64,000 bases of DNA from Methanococcoides sp. AM1 (GCF_900774055.1 NZ_CAAGSW010000004.1:124001-188000); one strand, 5' to 3'; shown: positions 33,215-42,998, numbered from the stretch's first letter. The notes: generated by a model not told the origin, from the sequence alone. Translations and numbers: made by a program.

Positions 33215-35371
33215 TCAAGAGGATGCGTTTTCAGGATAAAGCGGAATATTAAACCCGAAAGTGCTTCCTGTTCCAGGTTCACTTTCAACCCAAACCTCAC
33301 CACCATGCATTTCGACAAAGTTCTTGACAATAGCAAGTCCAAGACCGGTGCCTGCATATTCGCGTGAGTTCGATGAACCTAGCTGGCTAAAGGGATTGAA
33401 TAGTTTCTCCAGATCACCCGATGAAATACCAGGCCCACTGTCTTTTACAAAAGCAGAGATCATTTTATCGGTCGTATCAATACCCATTGTAACAGATCCT
33501 CCATAACCAGTGAATTTAATTGCGTTGCTTAACAGATTGTAAAGTATCTGTTTGAATTTTACAGGATCTACTTCGATAACAGGATCATTAATATTAATAA
33601 TATAGTTTATTTCGATCTCTTTCTTTATTGCAAAAGGAAGCATTGTGCATTTTATTCCTTCGATTAGATCAGCAAGAACAAACTTCTCAGGAGCAAAATC
33701 CATCTTACCAGCATCGATCTTCGAGAGATCCAAAAGATCATTTATCAACTCTAAAAGATGTTTTCCATTTAGGGAAATGTTTGAAATGTACTTCTTCTGA
33801 GTATCATTTAGTGTATCAAATGTTCCATAATTAAGCAGATCTGAAAAACCAATGATCGAATTAAGAGGAGTCCTTAGTTCGTGACTGATATTTGCAATGA
33901 AATCGCTTTTTGCCTGATTGGCAGCTTCAGCAACACGTTTTGCATTTTGCGCATCTTCTTCTGCTTGTTTGGTTTTGGTGATATCAGTAAAGATCGTAGC
34001 AAAATATCCTTTTTGGGGAGAATATGCAGAAATATCAAAAAATTTGTCTAGTATTTCCGAATATTGTTGAAATCGTAGATTTTTTCCGGTTAGTGCAACA
34101 TCCCCATACTTTTTAATGAAAGGTGTTTCTTCAATGCCCGGTAACACTTCTGTAACACATTTTCCGATTATATCATCGCGCTTTAAGCCTGTCAAAATCT
34201 CAAAGGCATTATTAGCATCAATAAATGTATAGTCCAGAACTTCACCATCATCATCGGTAATAATTTTGTGAAGGGCAAAACCACTTATGGCATGTTCAAA
34301 AAGTTCACGATATTTTTTTTCGCTTTCCTTCAGCTCATTTTCCATACTTGTTCGCATTGTTTCTGCCTGCTTACGTTCAAGTGCAGATCCTATAATGTGG
34401 GATGCCATATGGAGAATAGCTACATCTTCTTCATCAACCTCGACAATATCCAGAACATTATCCAGTCCAATAAAACCAGCAAGTTCATTGCTCACGTACA
34501 GAGGCACAACTATCAACGATTTTATACCTTGCATCTCGAGTATCTTTTTTTCTGCCGATGCCTCACAGGGCAAGGTGGAGATATCTTTAATGCGGATCGA
34601 ATCACCATTATGAAGCTTGTCCATCCACCAGGGGAACATATCAGTTGGAAGTCCCTGAAGGTTTTCTTTTTGTGATTTTACTTTTTCAAAACAATATTCA
34701 TGTGTGTTGTCCATCGAAGTTCCATTATCAGAAAATAGAAATACATAACTTCTACTACTTCCAAATAAATGACACATTTTCTCTAGAGCAAAATTAATAT
34801 TATGATCTATATTTTTGTTAGAGGAGAACATCAAAGAAATAGATGCTACAGTTCTTTCAATCTCAAGTTTTCTTTCGATGAGCAGATTTACTTTTTTTAT
34901 TTCTGAAATATCGTCTATAATCAACAAGACCTTTGGATTGTCTTTTTGGTGCACATAAGTTGTTGATATCGTTAAATTGTGTGTTAAAACACCATCATTG
35001 GTCTCCAGGTTCATTTCAGCTTCTTTTTTGTAAATGCTTTCCCCGGTTTCAAACGTGTGAATTAGAGAATTTCGCAGAGTACAATCTGAGCACGCTTCAT
35101 TTTTTCCACATCCATCCCCTATTAATGAATTGACACACCCTAACAGCTCCCCACCAAGAAGTCCAAATGATTTATCTCCTTCTTTTCCCAGAGCATCGGT
35201 CGTAGCACGATTAATAAATTCAACCCTTTCATCGTTATTCACAATGATTGCAATGAAAGGAACATTTTTAAAAATAGATATTATGGAGTCCGAATTCAGA
35301 TCCATTTTTGATTGCGTCATATAGAATCCTTTGACAGATATATCTGTAACGTTTTTTTCTGTAAAAACCAT
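33215..35371 (-). CDS. PAS-GAF-PAS histidine kinase with four-Cys PAS (718 aa)
   Basis: Cytoplasmic sensor kinase: PAS 1 (about 25-160), GAF (about 175-335), PAS 2 (about 350-470), HisKA with [16 protein letters not shown] and HATPase_c (N box [26 protein letters not shown]). The first PAS carries C79, C88, C94 and C97 ([10 protein letters not shown]), a spacing that could bind a metal or Fe-S centre or form a redox switch. There is no membrane segment and no receiver. The start may be the later Met giving MTQSKMDL. It converges on the KaiC-like gene and is flanked by two KaiC-like copies; the REC protein at 29604 is a candidate partner. Confidence 0.87.
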   Translation of the reverse strand: MVFTEKNVTDISVKGFYMTQSKMDLNSDSIISIFKNVPFIAIIVNNDERVEFINRATTDALGKEGDKSFGLLGGELLGCVNSLIGDGCGKNEACSDCTLRNSLIHTFETGESIYKKEAEMNLETNDGVLTHNLTISTTYVHQKDNPKVLLIIDDISEIKKVNLLIERKLEIERTVASISLMFSSNKNIDHNINFALEKMCHLFGSSRSYVFLFSDNGTSMDNTHEYCFEKVKSQKENLQGLPTDMFPWWMDKLHNGDSIRIKDISTLPCEASAEKKILEMQGIKSLIVVPLYVSNELAGFIGLDNVLDIVEVDEEDVAILHMASHIIGSALERKQAETMRTSMENELKESEKKYRELFEHAISGFALHKIITDDDGEVLDYTFIDANNAFEILTGLKRDDIIGKCVTEVLPGIEETPFIKKYGDVALTGKNLRFQQYSEILDKFFDISAYSPQKGYFATIFTDITKTKQAEEDAQNAKRVAEAANQAKSDFIANISHELRTPLNSIIGFSDLLNYGTFDTLNDTQKKYISNISLNGKHLLELINDLLDLSKIDAGKMDFAPEKFVLADLIEGIKCTMLPFAIKKEIEINYIININDPVIEVDPVKFKQILYNLLSNAIKFTGYGGSVTMGIDTTDKMISAFVKDSGPGISSGDLEKLFNPFSQLGSSNSREYAGTGLGLAIVKNFVEMHGGEVWVESEPGTGSTFGFNIPLYPENASS

Positions 35372-35761
35372 ATTTAATTATCCTATATATGATAGCAAAG
35401 ATGTTGGTAATAATTGTTTAAACCACATATAAGTACCATTGGTAGTATAATATTATATCATTAAATCAATTTTCCGATAAAGAAACATGGAATTAAAGAA
35501 TTTGATCGAACGGCAGACAGTCTTATGAAAATAAACAGAGAAGTAATAGTATATATTTAATAATATATTAACTTGGATGACAAAATATTTATAGATAGAT
35601 ACCAAACTCAGTGTGGTGGTTTCGATACGTATTTTAAGTGGAACTAAGAGCATCACTATCTCTTCAGATGCATCCATTCCATAAATGGTATTGAACGGCT
35701 TTTATACAAAGATTGATACTAAATTGATCTCGGCTAAAGATAATACAAAGGAATGATGTAA
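35372..35761. other. Divergent intergenic region, kinase / KaiC-like copy 2
   Basis: AT-rich spacer of 390 bases. A TATA-like TTTTATAC at 35699-35706 would serve the rightward ATPase gene. A 74-codon leftward frame inside lacks a ribosome site and has no protein-like composition, so I do not call it. Nothing else is recognised. Confidence 0.5.
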
Positions 35762-36454
35762 GTGAGATTTGTAGATACTATTGAAGGTCTTAATGAAATA
35801 TTTGAAACTGATATACCAAAAGGAAGCGTAGTTCTGATCACTGGCGCACCGGGAAGCCTTAAATCAGGACTTGCATTCTCAATATTATCACGATATCTAA
35901 ACGAATGTGATGAATTTGGTGCTTACATTACTCTTGAGCAAAGCAAGAAGAACCATCTTAATAATATGAAAAGTATGGGAATTGAACCTTCAGATAGCTT
36001 GCTCATATCGGATTTTACCGATTGCAGACTCCAGTCGAATATGTACTCAGGCGATTTGCTAAACCTTATCGAGACAAACATCATTCAACACAAACACAGA
36101 CTGGGAGATAAGTTCACATGTTTGGTATTGGATTCACTGGGTGCACTTTATTCACTTCTTGACACCGACCCTCAGCTCATGAGGAAGCGACTTTACCACC
36201 TTTTAGAGCCATTAAGAAGAGAAAACCTTACTACTTTCCTGATCCTGGAAACAGCAGACTCGACTGGATTTAACCATGAATTCGAAGGTTATCTCGCAGA
36301 CGGCATAATCGAACTGGGATTCCACACAAAAGATAATACTGCAAATCGCTATTTGAAAGTGAGAAAAATGCGCGCATCATCGCATAGTATGGACTCTCAC
36401 ATCCTAACCGTTTCAAACGATGGACTGCAGATATACAAAAGTACTATTTTCTGA
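35762..36454 (+). CDS. Single-domain KaiC/RAD55-like ATPase (230 aa), copy 2
   Basis: A close paralogue of 32484-33176, identical in length and alignable throughout. Walker A is GAPGSLKS, then ITLEQSKKN and Walker B LVLDSLGAL. It keeps the shared RPLL/MRKRLYHLLEPLRRE-type segment and the C-terminal DGLQIYKSTIF. GTG start preceded by AAAGGAATGATG. It has its own promoter across the kinase gene, so it is not in the copy 1 operon. Two near-identical ATPases flanking one kinase suggest a local duplication, and the two proteins may mix in one hexamer. Confidence 0.85.
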   Translation: MRFVDTIEGLNEIFETDIPKGSVVLITGAPGSLKSGLAFSILSRYLNECDEFGAYITLEQSKKNHLNNMKSMGIEPSDSLLISDFTDCRLQSNMYSGDLLNLIETNIIQHKHRLGDKFTCLVLDSLGALYSLLDTDPQLMRKRLYHLLEPLRRENLTTFLILETADSTGFNHEFEGYLADGIIELGFHTKDNTANRYLKVRKMRASSHSMDSHILTVSNDGLQIYKSTIF

Positions 36455-36496
36455 TCGGATAGGTTCGATCAAAATTATTTTTTCTAAAAATAAGGA

Positions 36497-37186
36497 TTAT
36501 TCTTTATCAACCAATTCCGCATTCTCAATTACAACGTTTGCAGTGTATTCATCGCGTTCGACAAGCCTGAACTGATTGATCTTTATCTTTTTTGTGAACA
36601 TCGGGGCATCGGTGACAAAACTCTCAAACTCACCGCCTTCGCCTGCAATGTTCAGACCGATCTTCTCGTTAAGCTTCACAAGTCTATCCACATCATTACT
36701 TACTATTGTCTTGCCGACCCAGCTGCTGTTCAGACCATAAGCTGCAATGCTGCTGAAGATGAATTCAAACCCCTTATCCAGCAGCTCCCTCATCTCCTGC
36801 TCCTGATCAATGTGCCACAACGGAGAGAACGACTCCAGTCCAAGCTCATTGCAGATCATCTCTATCCGGTCCTTCTGGTAATTGGAATATAATGCACCGG
36901 TAACAATTCCGTCAATACTGAATTCTTCCTGCGCCTGCACAATGGCGTTCTTGAGATCTTCAAGCTCAAGTTCCTTCTCACCCTGAGTGAAGGTTTCCAG
37001 CAGAGGCAGTCCCATAGCCTCTGCCTGCAGTCTTGCCAGGTCGATATTTGGAGTGTGGAACATGTAAGAATCAGGATTTTTGCTCTTGATGGTGATCAGG
37101 CATTCTATAGAATGACCTCTCTCCTGCATAATATGCAATGCATAGTTCGAATCCTTGCCTGAACTGAAAAGAACACCCATTTTCAC
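36497..37186 (-). CDS. Diphthine-ammonia ligase-like PP-loop ATPase, Dph6 family (229 aa)
   Basis: N-type ATP pyrophosphatase with the PP-loop SSGKDSNYAL near the N terminus and the family stretches DGIVTGALYSNYQKDRIE and GEGGEFESFVTDAP, as in Dph6/DUF71 proteins. Dph6 amidates diphthine on elongation factor 2. A TTG at 37204 is in frame, but GAAGGAG lies eight bases before the GTG at 37186, giving MKMGVLFSSGKDS, the usual start. That GTG lies four bases after the stop of the asparagine synthetase-like gene, with the ribosome site inside that gene's end, so the two are translationally linked. Confidence 0.85.
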   Translation of the reverse strand: MKMGVLFSSGKDSNYALHIMQERGHSIECLITIKSKNPDSYMFHTPNIDLARLQAEAMGLPLLETFTQGEKELELEDLKNAIVQAQEEFSIDGIVTGALYSNYQKDRIEMICNELGLESFSPLWHIDQEQEMRELLDKGFEFIFSSIAAYGLNSSWVGKTIVSNDVDRLVKLNEKIGLNIAGEGGEFESFVTDAPMFTKKIKINQFRLVERDEYTANVVIENAELVDKE

Positions 37187-37190
37187 TCTA

Positions 37191-38693
37191 TCATTCTCCT
37201 TCAAAACTACTGATATAATCGGTCTTGCTGTTAAACCCAGAACTTTTTGCCAGTTTTTTCAATGCCTGGTCGAAACGGCTTCCATATTGAGCAGCTTTTT
37301 TGCTGCGTTTTGTAATGATCTCTGGCAACCCAAGTTCCTCACCAACTCTGCGCAGGATCACTTTGTTCATGTCATCACACATCTTGAACTTATCCGGAAT
37401 CGCCAGTGAGTACTCTACAAACCTCTCATCAAGATATGGAAGACGCAGTGTGATTCCTGTAAACGATGCAACAGTATCATCCCTGTACGTGTTCACCTCG
37501 TGCATTTCAAGGATATCCTTCAAACAGTCCTGATTTATGTTTCCGGATTGCTTGTAACGGTTATATCCTGCAAAAAGCTCGTCTGCACCGGCTCCTGCAA
37601 AAAGGACATTGATCCCATCCTCCTTCGCTGCAACACTTGCAGCATACATTGTCATTGCAACACCGGTCTTCGGGACACTGGCATCCTCGATCAGAGGTAC
37701 TACCACCTTAAGGTATTCTTCAACGGTACCAAGGTCAATCTCATGGACCTTCAGTTCAAATCCAAGCTCTGAAGCTATCTTTTTTGCGCAGATTATATCC
37801 GGTGAGGAAGTATTACCGGAAAGTCCGACAGTATAGCAGGTAACAGAAACACCTTTTTCTTCGGCTACATCCTTACAAATGGATGCGAGGATCGTTGAAT
37901 CGATGCCGGCGGAGAACATGACTCCAAAATCCTCATCAGGAACACGTACGGAAACGGCATCTTTCAGCAACTTCAGCAATTCGTCGCGTACAGAATCTTC
38001 TGAACCTTTAACCTCAGGAAGTTCGGAAAGGAAATCACGGTCATGAAACGTAATTGTTCTGTCACAGAGGTCATAGCATAAGATCTGCCGGGGAGAAAGT
38101 TCTTTTACTTCGGTATAACCTGCTTTTTCAAGGAATTTCTTCTCAGAAGCAAAAGCAAACCCTCCGGAAAGATCATACCAGAGAGATTTTACACCTATGA
38201 GATCCCTGACAAGATACACTTTGTCATCTGTCTTACAGGCAAATGCATAAACACCACGTAACTGACGAAGTGATGTGTCAAGAAAGGATAGAGTTTCCAA
38301 TCGATCTAATTTACCTGCAACTGCTTTTTTAAAAATACCATTCAGGTAGAAAACAAAGAGTTCAGCATCATTCCAGATGGCATCAGCAATATTATCCCCA
38401 TAACTTGCAGACAAATTTTCCCGGTTATAGAGATCAACATCACAAACAGCCATGATATCGTCTGTGGTTCGTAGAGGAAGCTTTATTGCAGGAACCATTG
38501 CAGGATCAAAGAAGGTGATCATGGAATCATCGGAAAACAGGCCAGAAATTTTCGATCCTGATGAGTGACTAAGAACTTCACCCTTTGTATAGATTAGAGC
38601 ATCATAGTTCCCACGCCCTTTCATCTCCCTGAAAATAGCACAGGGAACTAAGCTCGCATCCCCCGTGCCATAATAACCTGCAATTCTGCCCAT
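37191..38693 (-). CDS. Asparagine synthetase-like protein lacking the glutaminase Cys (500 aa)
   Basis: An N-terminal Ntn-type domain then an ATP-dependent synthetase domain with the PP-loop SAGIDSTILA (S-x-G-x-D-S) and GAGADELFAGYNRY. In glutamine-using AsnB the protein begins M-C-G-I, and the Cys is the nucleophile. Here it begins MGRIAGYYG, so that Cys is missing and glutaminase activity is unlikely; ammonia or another amine would be the nitrogen donor. Upstream in-frame codons exist, but the family start fits 38693. Substrate unknown; its coupling to a Dph6-like ligase may hint at a shared modification role. Confidence 0.83.
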   Translation of the reverse strand: MGRIAGYYGTGDASLVPCAIFREMKGRGNYDALIYTKGEVLSHSSGSKISGLFSDDSMITFFDPAMVPAIKLPLRTTDDIMAVCDVDLYNRENLSASYGDNIADAIWNDAELFVFYLNGIFKKAVAGKLDRLETLSFLDTSLRQLRGVYAFACKTDDKVYLVRDLIGVKSLWYDLSGGFAFASEKKFLEKAGYTEVKELSPRQILCYDLCDRTITFHDRDFLSELPEVKGSEDSVRDELLKLLKDAVSVRVPDEDFGVMFSAGIDSTILASICKDVAEEKGVSVTCYTVGLSGNTSSPDIICAKKIASELGFELKVHEIDLGTVEEYLKVVVPLIEDASVPKTGVAMTMYAASVAAKEDGINVLFAGAGADELFAGYNRYKQSGNINQDCLKDILEMHEVNTYRDDTVASFTGITLRLPYLDERFVEYSLAIPDKFKMCDDMNKVILRRVGEELGLPEIITKRSKKAAQYGSRFDQALKKLAKSSGFNSKTDYISSFEGE

Positions 38694-38911
38694 GTATTTG
38701 AAAGAACCTGTCAACCATATATCTATGTATCGGAAATATAAGAAGACATTCGAAAAGCAAACGATGAGGAGATTTCGCGGAAAATGAAAATGCATATGCA
38801 CAAAAATATATAGCGTATCAACTCTTTTTAAACCAGCAGATAAATGTTCATGGACTCGTTCCGGTCTTACTACCGTCAAAAAAATATGATGAGGACTAAG
38901 GAGAGATATTT

Positions 38912-41239
38912 CTGAAAAAACTATTCGAAAAACTGGGCTTTTTTATTGAGAATAATGCCCTGCCGATCATTCTTGTAGCTTTTCTTTTCATAATCCTGTC
39001 TTTTAGCGGGGCCAGCCAGATCAGCATGGAATCAGGAACTGACACCTTTGTTGAAAAGACATCGCAACTTTACCAGGACTATGACCATCTTTTCCTTAAC
39101 ATATTCTACACGCAATCCATGGTAGTACTTGTAGAGAACGGTGATGTAACTGATCCGGAACTGTTAAAGGCCGTGGACCGTCTCGAGTACCTTTCAAACT
39201 CTATCGAAGGCGTAGTGGAAACCTCCAGTATAGCTTCCGTGATAAAGGAAACTAATTTCCAGACATCAGGAAGGTACGCCATACCGGATGAGCAGACACA
39301 GATAGATGATCTGCTCTTGATCGCAGGTCCCCAGTCATTGATGCCTGATAAACAACATACGGTTATCTTTGTAAAAGCAGCAGGAGACACAAATGAGAAT
39401 ACCCTCAGGGAAATTCTCAGAGAAGTTGAATTCGCAGCAGAATTTGCAGACTTCCCTCCTGAATATAGAGTAATAGTAACAGGTGATCCTGCATTCAATG
39501 TCGCAATGGAAGACGAGATGAATGCCAGTATGGGACCTCTGCTGCTACTCTCAGCCATTCTGATGATAATAGTGCTCTATCTGGTGTTCAGACATGTCAG
39601 GTGGCGACTTCTCCCCCTTGCAATCGTCTTTTTGGGTATAATTTACACATTCGGCGTAATGGGATATGTCAGGATACCCATGAGCATGGTCTCAATGTCT
39701 GCTTTCCCCATACTTGTTGGTCTTGGAATAGACTATGCTATCCAGTTCCATAATCGTATTGAAGAAGAGCTGGATAAAGGAGAGTCCGAATCCAAAGCTG
39801 TGACAGAGACTATCAAACATACAGGACCGGCAGTATTCATTGCACTTATCATAACTTCCCTTGGATTTGTTTCCCTTTTCACATCCTCGGTCCCGATGAT
39901 ACAGGATTTTGGCAAACTCCTGCTTATTGGAATATTCATGTGTTTCCTTGCATCCCTTTTTGTAGGGGTCACGCTGATCTACGGCCTGGATGTTCTTGGA
40001 AAGAAAAATCGCATTTACAGGAAATTAGCTTCCCTGAAACCTTCTATCAGCATAAGGAAAAGGAAAGAAGCGAACAGTAAGAATGAGGTGGATTCTCTTG
40101 AAAAACTTATAGAGAAGACCACTATGACAACGATAAAACATCCGGGAATAGTGCTTTTCCTTGCAGTGTCCCTGTGTATGGCAGGGTTCTACACAGATTC
40201 TCTCGTTCCTATACAGACAGATATGAAGACATTCGTCCCAACCGATATGCCTGCGCTTGTGGATTGGAACCACATGGCAGACGTCCTTGGAGGAGGGGTC
40301 TACCTAAATCTGATAATTAAAGTCGATGATACAGCAGATCCCGATGTTCTGCACTGGATGGATAGGTTCAGTGAACATGAGACAGAAGCCAGGAGTGACA
40401 TCTATGGAGCTGACAGCATCGTTCCGATCGTTAAGGAAATGAACGGTGGCACGATCCCCGACAACAGGAATGATATACAGGCTATTTATGATCAGCTTCC
40501 TGAAGACGTCCGTAATAGATACATCTATAGCAATAGCATGCTCCTGCTGAACCTTGATATCGGGAACGCATGGGAAGGCCTTGGGATCAAGGGAATGGAA
40601 GAACTTGTGAACATTGTCAGGACGGATGTGATGTGGATGCCACCGCCACCGGATGTCAGTGTCACCATCACCGGAGATACAGTGACCTTCACAGAAGTAA
40701 TTTCAGCATTGACAACAGGACGTGTTGCAATGACAATGCTTGGACTTTTTATGGTCTTTGGCGGGCTGATCGTTATCTATCGAGATTGGCTCAAAGCATT
40801 CACACCAGTAATTACCATGCTGATGGTCATCGGCTGGGCAGGAGGTATCATGTATATCATGGGTATCGAATATACACCGATGACCGCGACCCTCGGCGCG
40901 TTGATACTCGGAGTGGGGTCCGAATATGCGGTCCTGATGATGGAACGCTATTTCGAGGAAAAGGAGAAAGGGCACACGCCTATAGAAGCTATGCGCGAGG
41001 CAAGTAAGAAGATCGGAAAAGCGATCATCACCTCAGGTCTTACGACACTCTTTGGTTTCTCAGCATTGATAGCATCCCCATTCTCAATGAACAGCAACTT
41101 TGGTATGGTTACTGTGATCGATGTTGCACTGGCACTCCTTGCCACTTTCATCGTATTCCCGCCAGTACTCGTCTACCTTGACACCTGGAGGGACAGAAGA
41201 TTGGGAAGAATAATTCCCGAAACCAATGAAGTATATTGA
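38912..41239 (+). CDS. RND-superfamily exporter, HAE3/MMPL-like (775 aa); CTG start likely
   Basis: Twelve-helix RND transporter with two large extracytoplasmic loops (about 60-220 and 420-560) and paired helix bundles, including FPILVGLGIDYAIQFHNRIEEE and LGALILGVGSEYAVLMMERYFEE, the conserved helix 4 and 10 regions. The first ATG (39026) would cut off helix 1. The frame upstream encodes a short basic/amphipathic start and then ALPIILVAFLFIILSFSG, and the only suitable initiator is a CTG at 38912, eight bases after a perfect AAGGAG. Archaeal HAE3 proteins are thought to export lipids or hydrophobic compounds. It is a single-gene unit. Confidence 0.88.
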   Translation: MKKLFEKLGFFIENNALPIILVAFLFIILSFSGASQISMESGTDTFVEKTSQLYQDYDHLFLNIFYTQSMVVLVENGDVTDPELLKAVDRLEYLSNSIEGVVETSSIASVIKETNFQTSGRYAIPDEQTQIDDLLLIAGPQSLMPDKQHTVIFVKAAGDTNENTLREILREVEFAAEFADFPPEYRVIVTGDPAFNVAMEDEMNASMGPLLLLSAILMIIVLYLVFRHVRWRLLPLAIVFLGIIYTFGVMGYVRIPMSMVSMSAFPILVGLGIDYAIQFHNRIEEELDKGESESKAVTETIKHTGPAVFIALIITSLGFVSLFTSSVPMIQDFGKLLLIGIFMCFLASLFVGVTLIYGLDVLGKKNRIYRKLASLKPSISIRKRKEANSKNEVDSLEKLIEKTTMTTIKHPGIVLFLAVSLCMAGFYTDSLVPIQTDMKTFVPTDMPALVDWNHMADVLGGGVYLNLIIKVDDTADPDVLHWMDRFSEHETEARSDIYGADSIVPIVKEMNGGTIPDNRNDIQAIYDQLPEDVRNRYIYSNSMLLLNLDIGNAWEGLGIKGMEELVNIVRTDVMWMPPPPDVSVTITGDTVTFTEVISALTTGRVAMTMLGLFMVFGGLIVIYRDWLKAFTPVITMLMVIGWAGGIMYIMGIEYTPMTATLGALILGVGSEYAVLMMERYFEEKEKGHTPIEAMREASKKIGKAIITSGLTTLFGFSALIASPFSMNSNFGMVTVIDVALALLATFIVFPPVLVYLDTWRDRRLGRIIPETNEVY

Positions 41240-41364
41240 CCACTGAATATATATTCTAAGCCTGCTCTATTAATTTGAAAGATATTTGTACGTTAAAGCA
41301 TCCCAATTAATTTTTGGCATGCCAAAAAGCAAGTAGTTTTTCATATTTTTGTTCATAAATAAGA

Positions 41365-41994
41365 ATGGAGTCATCTTTAATGGAAGGGAAAGAAAGAACA
41401 ATAGAAGAACTGTTCAATCTTGGATTCCATGCCGAATATCCGGAAGAAAAGGTCGAATACTATTCTGCAGTACTTGAATCCGATTCCAGAGATCCTCTTT
41501 TGTGGAATGAGGAAGCATTAGCACTGGTGTGGACTAACACCGGGATCGCTTATTGTGATCTCAGTGAATATAAGAGAGCCGTTTACTGTTTTGAAAGGGC
41601 ATTAGAACTTGACCCCCTTAATCCCGATATATGGTACAACAAAGGAATTGCACATTCATACCTCGGTTATCATAAAGAATCGATCGAATCATATTCAAAA
41701 GTCCTCGAGATCGAACCTAAATATGATAATGCATGGATAAACAAAGGAATGATCCATGACCTAATTGGAGAGTATGAGGAAGCCATCAAAAGTTATGAGC
41801 ATGTCAATATCACAATGGAGCTCAATCCAAAATATGCCCTTACATGGAATAAGAAAGGCGTTGCATATTCCCACCTTGGCAAGTATGAGGAAGCTATTAC
41901 CTGCTTTACAAAAGTTCTCAGCATGGACCCGGACTATGAAGATGCAAAAAACAATATGGCAAATGCAATGAAAAAGCTCAAAAACATTGCTTAA
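41365..41994 (+). CDS. Tetratricopeptide repeat protein (209 aa)
   Basis: Four to five TPR units, the clearest being WTNTGIAYCDLSEYKRAVYC (about 52-71), WYNKGIAHSYLGYHKESIE, WINKGMIHDLIGEYEEAIK and WNKKGVAYSHLGKYEEAIT, each followed by an L-x-x-(D/E)P segment. The first 45 residues are acidic. There is no signal peptide or catalytic domain. TPR proteins serve as scaffolds; the partner is unknown. It stands alone between the RND gene and a lipid-synthesis gene. Confidence 0.88.
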   Translation: MESSLMEGKERTIEELFNLGFHAEYPEEKVEYYSAVLESDSRDPLLWNEEALALVWTNTGIAYCDLSEYKRAVYCFERALELDPLNPDIWYNKGIAHSYLGYHKESIESYSKVLEIEPKYDNAWINKGMIHDLIGEYEEAIKSYEHVNITMELNPKYALTWNKKGVAYSHLGKYEEAITCFTKVLSMDPDYEDAKNNMANAMKKLKNIA

Positions 41995-42074
41995 CATGGC
42001 TTACAAATAACTTTAATAAGTACTTTCATCAATAATATCGCCCTATAGACAGAACTTGATAGCAAGAGGGATCA

Positions 42075-42662
42075 ATTATTTTCAATGAACTAAAAGATAC
42101 TATCAGAATCTCAGTTTTGCCGCTTGCAAAGAACATTCCGATCTCACCAAATATACTAACCATCATAGGACTTCTTATCAGTGGCATTGCAGCCCTTGAA
42201 TTTGCCATAGGCGAGCTTATCATGGGCGCGGTCTTCATAATGCTAAGCGGCATCTTCGATGTTCTTGACGGTGCAGTCGCAAGGGCTTCAGGGAATATCA
42301 CACCATTTGGAGGTGTGCTGGACTCGGTCTGCGACAGATATGCAGATGCTGTCATCTTTGCAGGCATCATTTATGGCTCGGTGAACGGAAGCATCCATCA
42401 GGCTACATTACTGCAGGCACCATTGTGGTTATGGTGTGTTCTCGCATTGATCGGCTCATACATGGTCAGCTATACACGTGCCAGAGCAGAAGCCGCAGGA
42501 TCTACTTCGATGAACGTAGGAGTTGCAGAGAGGTCTGAAAGGCTTATTATACTGGTAGTGGGTGCAATCACAGGATATATTTTAATTGCAGTAGCCGTTA
42601 TAGCAGTACTTGCACACTTTACCCTTGTGCAAAGAATATGGAATGCAAAACAAACATTATAA
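42075..42662 (+). CDS. CDP-alcohol phosphatidyltransferase; ATT start likely
   Basis: The full signature D-G-x2-A-R-x8-G-x3-D-x3-D is present (DGAVARASGNITPFGGVLDSVCD), with about six helices. Archaeal members transfer an alcohol phosphate such as inositol phosphate, glycerol phosphate or serine to CDP-archaeol; archaetidylinositol phosphate synthase is the closest guess. The first in-frame ATG/GTG/TTG is the TTG at 42117, but upstream codons read IFNELKDTIRISVLPLAKN without a break, and AGAGGG (42065-42070) is correctly placed for the ATT at 42075 or 42078, so I extend to 42075. Confidence 0.82.
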   Translation: MIFNELKDTIRISVLPLAKNIPISPNILTIIGLLISGIAALEFAIGELIMGAVFIMLSGIFDVLDGAVARASGNITPFGGVLDSVCDRYADAVIFAGIIYGSVNGSIHQATLLQAPLWLWCVLALIGSYMVSYTRARAEAAGSTSMNVGVAERSERLIILVVGAITGYILIAVAVIAVLAHFTLVQRIWNAKQTL

Positions 42663-42749
42663 GTTAAAGTTGGATGTTAAAGCGATATTTTTAATTGCTT
42701 GATAGCCATTATACCCCTAATCACATTATAGCAAAAACAGAGGATCAAA

Positions 42750-42998
42750 ATGCAATATCGTGCAGAAGTAACAATCGAGCTTAAGCCGGGAATGCTAGAC
42801 CCGGAAGGTACCACTATTAAAAGGGCATTAGAGCACCTTGGATACCACACAAACGAACTGAGGACATCAAAGAGATACATAATTGACCTTGAGGAAGAGT
42901 CCAGTGAACTGGCAGAAAAGAAGGTTGATGAGATGTGCCAGAAACTTATCGCAAACCCGATCATACACAATTACACCATCGACATGAGGGAAGCTTAA
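42750..42998 (+). CDS. purS: Phosphoribosylformylglycinamidine synthase subunit PurS (82 aa)
   Basis: Small FGAR amidotransferase subunit. It begins MQYRAEVTIELKPGMLDPEG and contains the DPEG-x-T-I-x-x-A-L pattern of PurS and the ANPxIHNYTI end. It bridges PurL and PurQ in purine synthesis. The ATG of purQ follows its stop immediately, so the pair is one unit; purL is not in the window. Confidence 0.94.
   Translation: MQYRAEVTIELKPGMLDPEGTTIKRALEHLGYHTNELRTSKRYIIDLEEESSELAEKKVDEMCQKLIANPIIHNYTIDMREA

Noticed and set aside
35453-35677. 74-residue leftward frame in the kinase/ATPase spacer
   Set aside because: No ribosome site, no recognisable domain, and composition follows the AT-rich DNA.
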